From: Georgenia soli
GTDB taxonomy: Bacteria > Actinomycetota > Actinomycetes > Actinomycetales > Actinomycetaceae
Length of the DNA stretch: 64,000 bases
Assembly: GCF_002563695.1 (NCBI RefSeq)
Contig: NZ_PDJI01000004.1
Coordinates: 3,720,001-3,784,000, forward strand
Direction of reading: 5' to 3'
Both the position numbers and the translations under genes were made by a program. Position 1 is the first letter of the stretch, and the number at the start of each line of letters is the position of its first letter. The notes beneath the pieces were generated by a model. The model had not been told where the DNA came from. It was given only the letters and a program-made list of their open reading frames with translations, and ran no database searches. This document shows positions 44,876 through 53,710 of this stretch, piece after piece.

Positions 44876-45648
44876 GCACCTCGCTCGAGGAGGCCCGTGA
44901 GGAGCTCCGGCGACGCCAGGGCGCCGGGGCGCGGTACGACTCCGCGAACGCGCCCGCCCGCGAGCTGGCCTGGGCGCGGACCGGGACGGCGTACTTCGCG
45001 CGCAAGCTGAACGAGCTGACCGACGAGGAGCTCGACGGCCCCAGCCTGCTGCCCGGGTGGACCCGGGCGGCGCTGGTGGCGCACGTGGGGTACAACGCAC
45101 GGGCGCTGACCCGGCTGTGCGAGTGGGCGCGCACCGGCGTGGAGACGCCCATGTACTCCTCCACCGCGCAGCGCAACGCCGAGATCGACCGGGGGGCGAC
45201 CCTGCCCGCCCGGGCGCTGCGCAACCTGTTCGCCCACGCCGAGGTGCACCTGAACGTCGAGTGGCGCGACCTCACCGACGAGCAGTGGGACCACGAGGTC
45301 CGCACCGCGCAGGGGCGGACCGTGCCGGCCCGGGAGACTGCCTGGATGCGCGCCCGCGAGGTCTGGGTCCACGCCGTGGACCTGGACAACGGCGGCTCCT
45401 TCCGGGACTTTCCGCCGGAGCTGCTCGACGAGCTCCTCGCCGACGTCCTGCGGGCGTGGGCGCGGCGCGAGGAGAAGGTCGACCTCGTCCTTGCCGCCAC
45501 CGACCGCGAGACGGTCACGCTCGGTGCGGGCGCCGGCCCGACCGTCAGCGGCACCACGGCGGACCTCGTCCGCTGGCTCACCGGCCGGGGCGCGCGCCGC
45601 CTCAGCAGCAGCACCGGCGAGCTGCCGGAGATCCCGCGCTGGTTCTGA
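44872..45648 (+). CDS. Mycothiol-dependent maleylpyruvate isomerase
   Basis: Isomerises maleylpyruvate to fumarylpyruvate using mycothiol (258 residues). The MDMPI N-terminal four-helix DinB-like domain has the zinc residues in LVAHVGYNARAL (His) and AREVWVHAVDLD (Glu and His), and the MDMPI C-terminal domain spans about 175-255. This gene is strong evidence for a mycothiol-making actinobacterium. ATGA start overlap. The 3' end and stop are part of a four-copy 20-bp repeat. Confidence 0.92.
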   Translation: MSTSLEEAREELRRRQGAGARYDSANAPARELAWARTGTAYFARKLNELTDEELDGPSLLPGWTRAALVAHVGYNARALTRLCEWARTGVETPMYSSTAQRNAEIDRGATLPARALRNLFAHAEVHLNVEWRDLTDEQWDHEVRTAQGRTVPARETAWMRAREVWVHAVDLDNGGSFRDFPPELLDELLADVLRAWARREEKVDLVLAATDRETVTLGAGAGPTVSGTTADLVRWLTGRGARRLSSSTGELPEIPRWF

Positions 45649-45720
45649 CGACCCTGCGCTGGTTCTGACGACCCTGCGCTGGTTCTGACGACCCTGTGCT
45701 GGTTCTGACGACCCCGCGCC
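45641..45720. repeat. 20-bp tandem repeat carrying the stop codon, four copies
   Basis: GGTTCTGACGACCCTGCGCT is repeated at 45641, 45661, 45681 and 45701 with one change in the third and two or three in the fourth. The TGA of the isomerase gene is in copy 1. Because 20 is not a multiple of 3, the four TGAs close all three plus-strand frames. Confidence 0.95.
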
Positions 45721-45736
45721 CGGTTCGCCCCGCCGA

Positions 45737-45765
45737 CGGCGGCCCGTCACCGCGACGGGCCGCCG
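45737..45765 (+). terminator. Hairpin terminator after the gentisate operon
   Basis: CGGCGGCCCGTC and GACGGGCCGCCG form a perfect 12-bp stem with a 5-base loop (ACCGC), 88 bases after the isomerase stop and just beyond the repeats. Confidence 0.75.
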
Positions 45766-45831
45766 CTCGCGGCTCGCGCCCGGCCTGTCAGGCCCGCCGA
45801 GGCGGGACGTACGGCGTCTACGCTTGGCGGC

Positions 45832-47424
45832 ATGGCCGGCCGCGCTGCCGCGGGGCTCGTGGGCGTCGTCGTCACGGGCGCCTCCGTCGCGCTGGCCGAG
45901 ATCCTCGTGCGGGTCGCCGGCAGCGGTCCCGGCCCGGTCGAGGCCGTCGCCGAGGCGTTCATCGACCGCACCCCGCCCTGGCTCAAGGACCAGGCCATCG
46001 CCTGGTTCGGCACCGGCGACAAGGCGGCGCTCGGGGTCGGCATCGTCCTCGTCCTGACCGTCCTCGCGGTGGTCGCCGGGCTCGCCGAGCGGACCGAGCG
46101 ATGGCGCGGCTCCGGCGTGCTGGGCCTCCTGGGCCTCCTGGCCGCGGCAGCCACCCTGAGCCGGCCCGACGGCGGATGGGGCGCCGTCTGGCCCGTGGCG
46201 GCCTCCACGGCGGCCGGTGCGCTCGCACTTCCCGCGCTGGTGCCGAGGCCCGCCGAGGTGGCGGTGCGACCGGGGCCGGCGGCGCGACCGGAGCCGGCGG
46301 TGCGACCGGAGCCGGCGGCGCGACCAAGGTCGGCCGATCGACCGGGGTCGCCGACGCCGGGCCGGCCGCTCGACCGGCGCCGCCTGCTGATCGGTGCCGG
46401 AGCGGTCGCGGGCGTCGCCCTGGCCGGGGCGACGGTGGCCCGGGTGGCCGGCGTCCGGGCGCCGTCGCCGCGCCTGGCCCTGCCCGCGCCGGCGAGCCCG
46501 GCGCCGCCGCTCCCCGCCGGCGCCGACCTGCGCGTCCACGGCCTCACGCCGTTCCGCACCCCGGACGAGACGTTCTACCGCATCGACACCGCCTTCGTCG
46601 TGCCGCGCGTGGACCCGGCCGCGTGGCGTCTGCGGGTGCACGGGCTGGTGGAGCGCGAGGTGGTCCTGACCCTCGACGACCTGCTCGCCGAGGACCTCGT
46701 CGAGGCGTGGGTGACCCTGTGCTGCGTGTCGAACGACGTGGGCGGGGACCTGGTCGGCAACGCGCTCTGGCTGGGCCTGCCGGTCCGGGAGGTCCTCGCC
46801 CGGGCGGGCCCGTCGCCGGAGGCCGACATGGTGCTCTCCCGCAGCGTCGACGGGTTCACGGCCTCCACCCCGCTCGAGGTGCTGACCGACTCCCGCGACG
46901 CGCTGCTGGCGGTCGCGATGAACGGCACCGAGCTGCCCCCGGAGCACGGCTACCCGGTGCGGCTCGTGGTGCCCGGGCTGTACGGCTTCGTCTCCGCCAC
47001 CAAGTGGGTGAGCGAGCTGAAGGTGACGCGCTTCGCCGACGACGTCGCGTACTGGACCACCCGCGGCTGGTCGGCCAGGGCGCCGGTGAAGATCGCCTCG
47101 CGCATCGACGTCCCGCGTGGTGGCCGCCCGCTGCGCGCGGGCGAGGTGGTGGTGGCCGGTGTGGCCTGGGCACAGCACACCGGCATCGGGAAGGTCGAGG
47201 TGCGGGTCGACGGCGGCGACTGGCACGCCGCCGAGCTCGCGGACCAGGTGAGCGTGGACACCTGGCGGCAGTGGCTCTACCGCTGGGACGCCCCTGCCGG
47301 CGACCACGCGCTCGAGGTGCGGGCCACCGGCCTCGACGGCGTCGTCCAGACCAGCCAGCACCGGCCGCCGGCGCCGGACGGCGCGACCGGGCTGCACCGG
47401 GTCGAGGTGCGGGTGGCGGCATAG
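45832..47424 (+). CDS. Membrane-anchored molybdopterin-dependent oxidoreductase (sulfite oxidase family)
   Basis: A 530-residue protein with about four N-terminal hydrophobic segments (5-25, 62-82, 93-110, 115-135), a Pro/Arg/Ala linker built from an 18-bp repeat (46264-46335, four units), another membrane segment near 187-205, then an exported molybdopterin domain (about 245-430) and a C-terminal Mo-co dimerisation immunoglobulin-like domain. The pterin-binding cysteine lies in VTLCCVSNDVGGDL. RRR precedes the segment at 187, which could act as a Tat-like anchor. Substrate unknown: sulfite, methionine sulfoxide or another oxyanion. Confidence 0.88.
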   Translation: MAGRAAAGLVGVVVTGASVALAEILVRVAGSGPGPVEAVAEAFIDRTPPWLKDQAIAWFGTGDKAALGVGIVLVLTVLAVVAGLAERTERWRGSGVLGLLGLLAAAATLSRPDGGWGAVWPVAASTAAGALALPALVPRPAEVAVRPGPAARPEPAVRPEPAARPRSADRPGSPTPGRPLDRRRLLIGAGAVAGVALAGATVARVAGVRAPSPRLALPAPASPAPPLPAGADLRVHGLTPFRTPDETFYRIDTAFVVPRVDPAAWRLRVHGLVEREVVLTLDDLLAEDLVEAWVTLCCVSNDVGGDLVGNALWLGLPVREVLARAGPSPEADMVLSRSVDGFTASTPLEVLTDSRDALLAVAMNGTELPPEHGYPVRLVVPGLYGFVSATKWVSELKVTRFADDVAYWTTRGWSARAPVKIASRIDVPRGGRPLRAGEVVVAGVAWAQHTGIGKVEVRVDGGDWHAAELADQVSVDTWRQWLYRWDAPAGDHALEVRATGLDGVVQTSQHRPPAPDGATGLHRVEVRVAA

Positions 47425-47442
47425 GGCGGGACGGTGGCGCAG

Positions 47443-47482
47443 TGCTCAGGTACCGGCGCCGCTGCTCAGGTGCCCGCGTGGA
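47443..47482. repeat. 20-bp imperfect repeat over a stop codon
   Basis: Copies beginning TGCTCAGGT at 47443 and 47463 share about 15 of 20 bases. On the minus strand each carries a TGA; the one at 47466-47468 is the stop of the membrane-protein gene. Confidence 0.6.
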
Positions 47483-48185
47483 GCAGGGGAGCCAGCGCCC
47501 CGCACACCGCGCCGAGCACGGCCCCCGCCAGGGCGCCCGTCGCCGTGCCCAGCAGGGCGACGGAGCCGGTCGGCCAGCTGGCCGGGGCGGCCTGGGCGCC
47601 GGCAAAGACCACCACCATCGCGGGGGTCCACGCAGCGGCGCTGACGCCGACCCAGCGCCACGGGCGGGCGACGTCGCGCGCCTGCGCGGTGAGCGGTCCG
47701 GAGGCGGTCGCCGCGCCTGGCCGAACTGCCGTCGCCGCGCCCCGCTGATCGACGGGTGCCGTCGTCGGGCGCAGGACCGCGGCCTGGGCCGTGCCCAGCA
47801 CCGCGCCCATGACCAGGCCCAGCCCGGCCGCCCCGCCGAGCACCACGGCCAGGGGTGGGCCGGCTGCGCCGTCGTCCGTGGCGAGGACGGACGGGGCGCT
47901 GGCGGCGGCCCAGCCGAGACCGGCGACGGCCACGGTCACCGCGACGAACCGGCCCACCCGCAGGCCGCGCACCAGCGGACGCAGGGCCGCGGCCTGGGCC
48001 AGTCCGATCGCCGTGCCCTCGACCAGGCCACCCAGGACGACGACGCCCCAGGCGCCCGCGGCGCCGGTCGGGCCGTGCGCCAGGGAGGCACCCACGCGGG
48101 CGGCCGTGGCGGCCGCGGTCATCCCGACGGCCTCGGCAGCGGCGCACAGACCGACCCAGCGCAGCAGCCCGCCGGGGTGGCTCAC
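47466..48185 (-). CDS. Hypothetical membrane protein with three related Gly/Ala-rich helices
   Basis: Not recognised. The 239-residue product has about six hydrophobic segments. Three of them share one pattern: GLVEGTAIGLAQAAALRPL, GLVMGAVLGTAQAAVLRP and GALAGAVLGAVCGALAPLL, suggesting internal duplication and glycine-zipper packing. The GTG start overlaps the end of the DrrB-like permease gene, so it is likely the third gene of that exporter operon. Confidence 0.65.
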   Translation of the reverse strand: MSHPGGLLRWVGLCAAAEAVGMTAAATAARVGASLAHGPTGAAGAWGVVVLGGLVEGTAIGLAQAAALRPLVRGLRVGRFVAVTVAVAGLGWAAASAPSVLATDDGAAGPPLAVVLGGAAGLGLVMGAVLGTAQAAVLRPTTAPVDQRGAATAVRPGAATASGPLTAQARDVARPWRWVGVSAAAWTPAMVVVFAGAQAAPASWPTGSVALLGTATGALAGAVLGAVCGALAPLLHAGT

Positions 48186-48189
48186 GGGG

Positions 48190-49002
48190 TCACCGGCTCG
48201 TGGAGCGCCGGTACTGCCAGGTCGCCAGCGGGATGAAGATCAGCAGGAAGACCCCCGCCCACAGCACGGTGTACAGCTCCGGGTTCTGCAGCGCCCAGGA
48301 CGTCGGCTCCGGCGCGAGCGGGTTCGGGTCCGGGTTGCCGAAGTTGGTCCGGGCGGCCTGCGTCACCGCCGAGACGGGGTTCCACTCCGCGAACGTCTGC
48401 AGCGGGCCAGGCAGGGACTCGAGCGGCACGAAGGTGTTGGCCACGAACGTGAGCGGGAAGATCACGATGAAGGCCGCGTTGTTGACCACTTCCGGCGTCG
48501 GCACCAGCATCCCGATCCACGCCATGATCCAGGAGACGGCGTAGGCGAACAGCAGCAGCAGGAAGAATCCCAGCAGCGCCTCGGGGACGGACGTGCGGAT
48601 CCGCCACCCCACCACCAGGCCGGTCAGGCCCATGACGACGAGCACGAGGATGTTGTTCACGACGTCGGAGAGCGTGCGCCCCACGAGCACCGCGGACCCC
48701 GACATGGGGAGCGAGCGGAAGCGGTCGATGATGCCCTTCTTGATGTCCTCCGCCAGCGCGGCGCCGGTGATCGTGGCCCCGAAGACCACCGTCTGCGCGA
48801 AGATCCCCGCGATGAGGAACTCGCGGTACGCCGCGCCGCCGCCCGCGGAGTCGATCGCCCCGCCGAAGACGTAGGCGAAGAGCAGCACGAACATGATGGG
48901 CTGCAGCGTGGTGAAGACGAGCAGGTCCGGGACCCGCTTGATCTTGATGAGGTTGCGCCGGGCGACCACACGGCCGTCGTTCACGGCGCTGCGCAGGCTC
49001 AC
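48190..49002 (-). CDS. ABC-2 type transporter permease (DrrB-like)
   Basis: A six-helix permease of 270 residues of the daunorubicin-resistance type: PDLLVFTTLQPIMFVLLFAYVFGG at the first helix, the conserved KKGIIDRFRSLPMS loop with the DRFRSLPM motif, and AVSWIMAWIGMLVPTPE. GTG at 49002 is preceded by GGGAGG and overlaps the ATPase stop by four bases. Exports hydrophobic drugs or lipids in characterised relatives. Confidence 0.9.
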   Translation of the reverse strand: MSLRSAVNDGRVVARRNLIKIKRVPDLLVFTTLQPIMFVLLFAYVFGGAIDSAGGGAAYREFLIAGIFAQTVVFGATITGAALAEDIKKGIIDRFRSLPMSGSAVLVGRTLSDVVNNILVLVVMGLTGLVVGWRIRTSVPEALLGFFLLLLFAYAVSWIMAWIGMLVPTPEVVNNAAFIVIFPLTFVANTFVPLESLPGPLQTFAEWNPVSAVTQAARTNFGNPDPNPLAPEPTSWALQNPELYTVLWAGVFLLIFIPLATWQYRRSTSR

Positions 49003-50021
49003 GGTGCCTCCCTGACGCTCTCGCGGGTGCGGCTGCCCCGCCTGGCCGCTGGGCCGGCCCCGCCGTCGGGCCTGCCGTCCTCCTCGGCGGTGTGCCCGGT
49101 CAGCGTGAGGAAGACGTCGTCCAGCGTCGGGCGGCGCACGCCGATGTCGTCCACGGAGAGGCGGGCGTCGTCGAGCAGACGCAGCGCGTCCACGAGGGGC
49201 CCTGTGCCGCCGGCGGTGGGCAGCACGAGCAGCCGGGTGCGTTCGTCCTGGGTCACCGGGCCGTTGGCCAGCGGCTCCAGCAGCGCCCGCGCGCGGGGCA
49301 GCTCTCCGGGCTCGGTGATGACGATCTCCAGGCGCTCGCCGCCCACCTGTCGCTTGAGCTCGTCGGCCGTGCCGCGGGCGATCGCGCGGCCGCGGTCGAT
49401 GACGACGATGTCGTCGGCCAGCTGGTCCGCCTCCTCCAGGTACTGCGTGGTCAGCAGCACGGTGGTCCCGCCGCCCACCAGCGTCTGGATCACCTCCCAC
49501 ATGTCCAGCCGCGAACGGGGGTCCAGGCCGGTGGTGGGTTCGTCGAGGAAGAGCACCGGCGGGTCCGCGACGAGCGCCCCGGCCAGGTCCAGACGGCGGC
49601 GCATGCCGCCGGAGTACGTCCTGGTCGGCCGGTCCGCGGCGTCGTCGAGACGGAACCGGGCGAGCAGCTCGCGGGCCCGCTCGCGCGAGCGCCGCCGGCC
49701 CAGGTGGTAGAGCTGGCCGATCATGTCGAGGTTCTCGAACCCCGTCAGGTACTCGTCGACCGCGGCGTACTGGCCCGAGACCCCGATGCGCTCGCGCACC
49801 AGGCCGGGCTCCCGCAGCACGTCGGCGCCGGCCACCCGTGCCTGGCCCGCGTCCGGGCGCAGCAGGGTGGTGAGGATGCGGATGCAGGTGGTCTTGCCGG
49901 CCCCGTTCGGGCCGAGCAGCCCCAGCACGGTGCCGGTGGGCACCGCCAGGTCGACGTCGTCGAGGGCGACGACCTCCCCGTAGCGCTTGGCCAGACCGGT
50001 GGCCTGGATGGCGTGCGTCAC
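48999..50021 (-). CDS. ABC transporter ATP-binding protein (DrrA-like)
   Basis: The partner ATPase of 340 residues. Walker A is GPNGAGKTTCIR, signature YSGGMRRRLDLA, Walker B VLFLDEPTTGLDP, switch region LLTTQYLEEADQLAD. The glutamine at TTQYLEEAD is characteristic of the DrrA subgroup. The C-terminal region VRRPTLDDVFLTLTGH is also DrrA-type. Start is the GTG at 50021, 66 bases from the divergent MBL hydrolase gene. Confidence 0.92.
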   Translation of the reverse strand: MTHAIQATGLAKRYGEVVALDDVDLAVPTGTVLGLLGPNGAGKTTCIRILTTLLRPDAGQARVAGADVLREPGLVRERIGVSGQYAAVDEYLTGFENLDMIGQLYHLGRRRSRERARELLARFRLDDAADRPTRTYSGGMRRRLDLAGALVADPPVLFLDEPTTGLDPRSRLDMWEVIQTLVGGGTTVLLTTQYLEEADQLADDIVVIDRGRAIARGTADELKRQVGGERLEIVITEPGELPRARALLEPLANGPVTQDERTRLLVLPTAGGTGPLVDALRLLDDARLSVDDIGVRRPTLDDVFLTLTGHTAEEDGRPDGGAGPAARRGSRTRESVREAP

Positions 50022-50087
50022 ACGACGACGGTACGCGCGGGGCAGCGGGCTGCCCAGCACTTTTCGGCGCCCGGCTACCCTGTCGCC

Positions 50088-50885
50088 ATGACAGCCACCA
50101 CGTGGACGGGAGGGCGGCTGAGCGCCCGCGGGTCGTGCGTCCTCGCCCCCAACCCGGGCGTCATGACGCTCGAGGGCACGAACACGTGGCTCCTGCGCGA
50201 GCCGGGCAGCACCGAGGTCGCCGTCGTCGATCCCGGGCCCGACGACGCCGGGCACCTCGAGCGGGTGCTCACCGCCGCCGGGGCCGACGGCGGACGGGTC
50301 GCCGTCGTGCTGCTCACGCACCACCACCGGGACCACACCGGCGCGGCGGGCGCGCTGGCCGCGAGGACCGGCGCGCCCGTGCACGGGGCCGGGCACCGCC
50401 CACTTGCCGACGGCGAGACGCTGGAGGTCGGCGGCCTCGCCGTCCAGGTCCTCGCCACCCCGGGCCACACGGCCGACTCGGTCTCCTTCCTGCTCCCGTC
50501 GGAGGGGCTGCTGCTCACGGGTGACACGGTGCTCGGGCGCGGCACCACCGTGCTGGCGTGGCCGGACGGGACGGTGGGCGACTACCTGCGGACCGTGGAC
50601 ACGCTTCTGGCCGCCGTCCGGGACGGACGGGTCACCCGGCTCGCGCCCGGGCACGGCCCGCCCGTCGAGGACCCGGCCGGCGTCCTCACGGCCCTGCGGC
50701 AGCACCGGGTGGAGCGGCTGCAGGAGGTCCGGGCCGCCGTGCAGGGCGGTGCCGACGACGTCGACGAGGTCGTCACGGCCGTGTACGGACCGCACCTGGG
50801 CGCGGACCGCCGCCGTGCCGCCGCTCTCAGCGTGCGGGCGCAGCTTGACCACCTCGGCATCGTCCTGGAGGGTGAGCCGGCATGA
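50088..50885 (+). CDS. MBL fold metallo-hydrolase (LACTB2-like)
   Basis: A 265-residue metallo-beta-lactamase-fold hydrolase. Zinc motifs: LLTHHHRDHTG (HxHxDH), TPGHTADS, LLTGDTVLG and LAPGHGP. The C-terminal helical part (about 205-255) resembles the winged-helix extension of LACTB2-type RNases and thioesterase-like MBL proteins. It overlaps the isopentenyl-diphosphate isomerase gene by four bases. The substrate is uncertain. Confidence 0.87.
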   Translation: MTATTWTGGRLSARGSCVLAPNPGVMTLEGTNTWLLREPGSTEVAVVDPGPDDAGHLERVLTAAGADGGRVAVVLLTHHHRDHTGAAGALAARTGAPVHGAGHRPLADGETLEVGGLAVQVLATPGHTADSVSFLLPSEGLLLTGDTVLGRGTTVLAWPDGTVGDYLRTVDTLLAAVRDGRVTRLAPGHGPPVEDPAGVLTALRQHRVERLQEVRAAVQGGADDVDEVVTAVYGPHLGADRRRAAALSVRAQLDHLGIVLEGEPA

Positions 50886-51445
50886 CCGACCTCTCGACCG
50901 CCCAGCAGTCCGAGGTGGAGGAGGTGGTGCTGCTCGCGGACGACGGGACCCCCGTCGGGGCGGCCGACAAGGCCCGCGTGCACACCGACTCCACCCCGCT
51001 GCACCTCGCCTTCTCCTGCCACCTCTTCGACGACGACGGACGCGTCCTGGTCACGCGGCGCGCCCTGACGAAGCTCACGTGGCCGGGGGTGTGGACCAAC
51101 GCCTTCTGCGGGCACCCCGCGCCCGGCGAGGCGATGGCCGACGCGGTGCGCCGCCGGGGCCGCTTCGAGCTGGGCGTCGAGGTCAGCGAGCCCGAGCCCG
51201 TGCTCCCGGACTTCCGTTACCGCGCCGTGGACGCCTCGGGAGTGGTGGAGAACGAGATCTGCCCGGTGCACACCGCCCGCGCGCTGTCCGTCCCGAGCCC
51301 CGACCCGACGGAGGTGGCCGAGCACCGCTGGGTCCGGCCGGAGGATCTCCTCGCCGCGGTCCGCGCGGCGCCGTGGGCGTTCAGCCCCTGGCTGGTCGAG
51401 CAGCTCGCGGACCCCCGCCTGAGCCGGCTCTTCGCGCCGCGCTGA
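50882..51445 (+). CDS. idi: Isopentenyl-diphosphate delta-isomerase (type I)
   Basis: Interconverts isopentenyl and dimethylallyl diphosphate for isoprenoid synthesis (187 residues, usual length). The catalytic cysteine is in TNAFCGHP and the catalytic glutamate in NEICPVH. The Nudix-like helix reads GEAMADAVRRRGRFELG, keeping the metal-binding glutamates but with Phe where the family usually has a second Glu (REELG). Metal His residues are in KARVHTDSTPLHLAFS. Translationally coupled to the MBL gene. Confidence 0.93.
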   Translation: MTDLSTAQQSEVEEVVLLADDGTPVGAADKARVHTDSTPLHLAFSCHLFDDDGRVLVTRRALTKLTWPGVWTNAFCGHPAPGEAMADAVRRRGRFELGVEVSEPEPVLPDFRYRAVDASGVVENEICPVHTARALSVPSPDPTEVAEHRWVRPEDLLAAVRAAPWAFSPWLVEQLADPRLSRLFAPR

Positions 51446-51513
51446 CCCGGCCGCCCCGTCCGGCGGGGCGAGACGTTCGGCGAGAGCGGGCGGCGCTCCC
51501 TAAGGTCGGGGGC

Positions 51514-52488
51514 ATGGACCACACACGACTCGGCCGCTCCGGCCTCACCGTCTCCGTCGTCGGCCTCGGCTGCAACAACCTCGGCCGGGCCGGTGCGGCG
51601 ACGGAGTCCGCCGACGGCGCCACCGCCGTCGTCCATGCTGCCCTCGACGCCGGCATCACCCTCTTCGACACCGCCGACACCTACGGCCGCGAGCCGGGGC
51701 TGAGCGAGCGGCTGCTGGGCCGGGCTCTCGCCGGCCGGCGCGACGAGGTGGTCCTGGCCACCAAGTTCGGCATGGACATGCGCGGGGCCAACGGCCCGGA
51801 CTTCGGCGCGCGGGGCTCCCGCCGCTACATCGTCACCGCGGTCGAGGCCTCGCTGCGCCGCCTCGGGACGGACTGGATCGACCTGTACCAGTACCACACC
51901 CCGGACCCGCTCACGCCGGTGGACGAGACGCTCGCGGCCCTCGACAGCCTGGTCACCTCGGGGAAGGTGCGCTACGTCGGCCACTCGAACATGGCCGGCT
52001 GGCAGATCGCCGACGCCGCCCACCTGGCGCGCGCGGGCAGGTGGACACCGTTCGTGTCGGCGCAGAACCACTACAACCTCCTCGACCGCCGTGCGGAGCT
52101 CGAGGTGGTCCCCGCCGCGGAACGGTTCGGTCTCGGGGTGCTGCCGTACTTCCCGCTCGCCAACGGTCTGCTGACGGGCAAGTACAGCGGCGGGACCGCC
52201 CCGGCCGGTAGCAGGCTCACCCGGTCGCGGCAGGAGCTGCTCGAGCGCGTCGACCACGACCAGCTCCGCGCGTTCGGCGACTTCGCCCGCGAGCGCGGGC
52301 TGACCGAGGTCGAGGTCGCGTTCTCCTGGCTCGCCTCGCGCCCGGCCGTCGCCAGTGTCATCGCGGGGGCGACGACGCCGGAGCAGGTGCGCCAGAACGC
52401 CGCCGCCGCGGCGTGGGTGCCGACCGCGCAGGACGAGGCGGAGCTGGACGAGATCTTCCCGCGCACGCCGAAGGTCGCGCTGTTCTGA
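51514..52488 (+). CDS. Aldo/keto reductase
   Basis: An NADPH-dependent reductase of 324 residues with the AKR barrel. Catalytic tetrad: Asp and Tyr in LFDTADTYG, Lys in VVLATKFGMD, His in DLYQYHTPDP. The C-terminal cofactor-binding loop is SVIAGATTPEQVRQNAAA. A TAAGGT -10-like element ends 11 bases before the ATG, so the mRNA may be nearly leaderless. The 3' end is part of a 19-bp repeat. Confidence 0.92.
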   Translation: MDHTRLGRSGLTVSVVGLGCNNLGRAGAATESADGATAVVHAALDAGITLFDTADTYGREPGLSERLLGRALAGRRDEVVLATKFGMDMRGANGPDFGARGSRRYIVTAVEASLRRLGTDWIDLYQYHTPDPLTPVDETLAALDSLVTSGKVRYVGHSNMAGWQIADAAHLARAGRWTPFVSAQNHYNLLDRRAELEVVPAAERFGLGVLPYFPLANGLLTGKYSGGTAPAGSRLTRSRQELLERVDHDQLRAFGDFARERGLTEVEVAFSWLASRPAVASVIAGATTPEQVRQNAAAAAWVPTAQDEAELDEIFPRTPKVALF

Positions 52489-52519
52489 CCCCTCGGCGCA
52501 GTTCTGAACCGTCGGCGCT
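52482..52519. repeat. 19-bp repeat over the aldo/keto reductase stop
   Basis: GTTCTGACCCCTCGGCGCA (52482) and GTTCTGAACCGTCGGCGCT (52501) match at 16 of 19 bases. The first holds the gene's TGA and the second repeats TGA one frame over. Confidence 0.75.
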
Positions 52520-52530
52520 CTACGGCCGCT

Positions 52531-53520
52531 TCAGCGGTCGACGCGGGTGACCCAGTACGTGGCCCGCGTCGGCTGCGGCGTGCCGAACCGGGCACTCGGG
52601 AGGTACAGCGAGTCGCGGTAGATCGCGGCGGTCGTGGGCGCGTCGAAGTTCTCGTCCTTGAGCACCTTCCGCAGCCGCGCCCGTTCCCCCTCCTCGTCGA
52701 GGCGCAGCACCGCCACCTGGTTGGCGGTGTTCTGCACGACGTAGAGCGTGCGGTCCTGGCGCAGCAGCCCGTCGGCGAACGCGACCGGTCCCTTCGCGCC
52801 CCGCACCGACGTCGGGACGTCGGGAAGGTCGACCTCTCGCGCCTCGCCGGTCTGCGGGTCGACACGGAACACCGTGCCCAGCGCGCTGTTCGCCACGAGC
52901 AGCGCCTCGCCGTCGGGAGTCGAGGCGATGCCGTTGGCGTTGAAGCCCGCCACCTGCCGCCACGCGCCTCGCAGCTTCAGGTGCACGACCTCGTGCTGGC
53001 CGGGCAGGCGGCCGTGGTGACCTAACGGCACCCCGTGCAGGACGGCCGCGGAGGAGTCGGTGAACCAGGCCACGCCGTCGAGGATCGTGACGTCGTTGAT
53101 GAACGTGCTGCCCGTGGCGAGCCTGTAGGTGGCCAGCACCTCGCCCGTCCGCGTGCTCACCACCCGTCCCTGGCCGCTGGGCCCGCCGGCGACGAAGAGA
53201 CGGCCGCGCCGGTCGAGCGTCATCCCTACCGACGGCGTACCCGGCCCCTCCGAGAGCAGCTCGCGGTCGCCGGTGCGCAGGTCGAGCTGGAGGATGTCGC
53301 CGTCGGCGAGCGAGCCGACCCACGCCGTCGCTCCGTGACGCGCCGCCGCGATGCCCTCCGGCTGGAACCCCACGGGCAGCTCGATCCGGTCCGGCAGCGA
53401 CCGGTGATGGCCGTGGCCGTGCGACTCCGGGGCCTCGTGGTCGTGGGCCGTGGCAGGCACCGCGGCCCCGAGCGAGAGGGCGACCGCCAGAGCGGGCAGG
53501 AACAGGTGGGACCGGTCCAT
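52531..53520 (-). CDS. Secreted beta-propeller protein (SMP-30/NHL-like)
   Basis: A 329-residue exported protein. The signal peptide (MDRSHLFLPALAVALSLGAA to PATA, cleavage near residue 24) is followed by a His-rich stretch (HDHEAPESHGHGHH) that may bind metal, then repeated blades such as PEGIAAARHGATAWVGSLADG, GMTLDRRGRLFVAGG and GIASTPDGEALLVANSA, typical of SMP-30/gluconolactonase or NHL propellers. Enzymatic activity is not evident. A 9-bp hairpin lies just upstream of the start. Confidence 0.8.
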   Translation of the reverse strand: MDRSHLFLPALAVALSLGAAVPATAHDHEAPESHGHGHHRSLPDRIELPVGFQPEGIAAARHGATAWVGSLADGDILQLDLRTGDRELLSEGPGTPSVGMTLDRRGRLFVAGGPSGQGRVVSTRTGEVLATYRLATGSTFINDVTILDGVAWFTDSSAAVLHGVPLGHHGRLPGQHEVVHLKLRGAWRQVAGFNANGIASTPDGEALLVANSALGTVFRVDPQTGEAREVDLPDVPTSVRGAKGPVAFADGLLRQDRTLYVVQNTANQVAVLRLDEEGERARLRKVLKDENFDAPTTAAIYRDSLYLPSARFGTPQPTRATYWVTRVDR

Positions 53521-53538
53521 GGCGAGCTCCGATGTTCC

Positions 53539-53561
53539 GCCTCCGGCACGGGGCCGGAGGC
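53539..53561 (-). promoter_or_regulatory. Hairpin in the leader of the secreted propeller gene
   Basis: GCCTCCGGC and GCCGGAGGC form a perfect 9-bp stem with a 5-base loop, 18 bases before the start codon. It might modulate translation or be an attenuator; no further evidence. Confidence 0.35.
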
Positions 53562-53710
53562 CCTGCAGGACGCCCAACACCGTAGGTCCGCGGCCACTCG
53601 TCCAGAAGACCTCCGCGGGAGGAAGAAGGCAGGAGACGGCGCCCCCGGCCGGGTGACGCGCCGGCCCCGCCGCCCGAGGGGCTGACGCGGGTCTGGGCGG
53701 CGGCGTCGCC

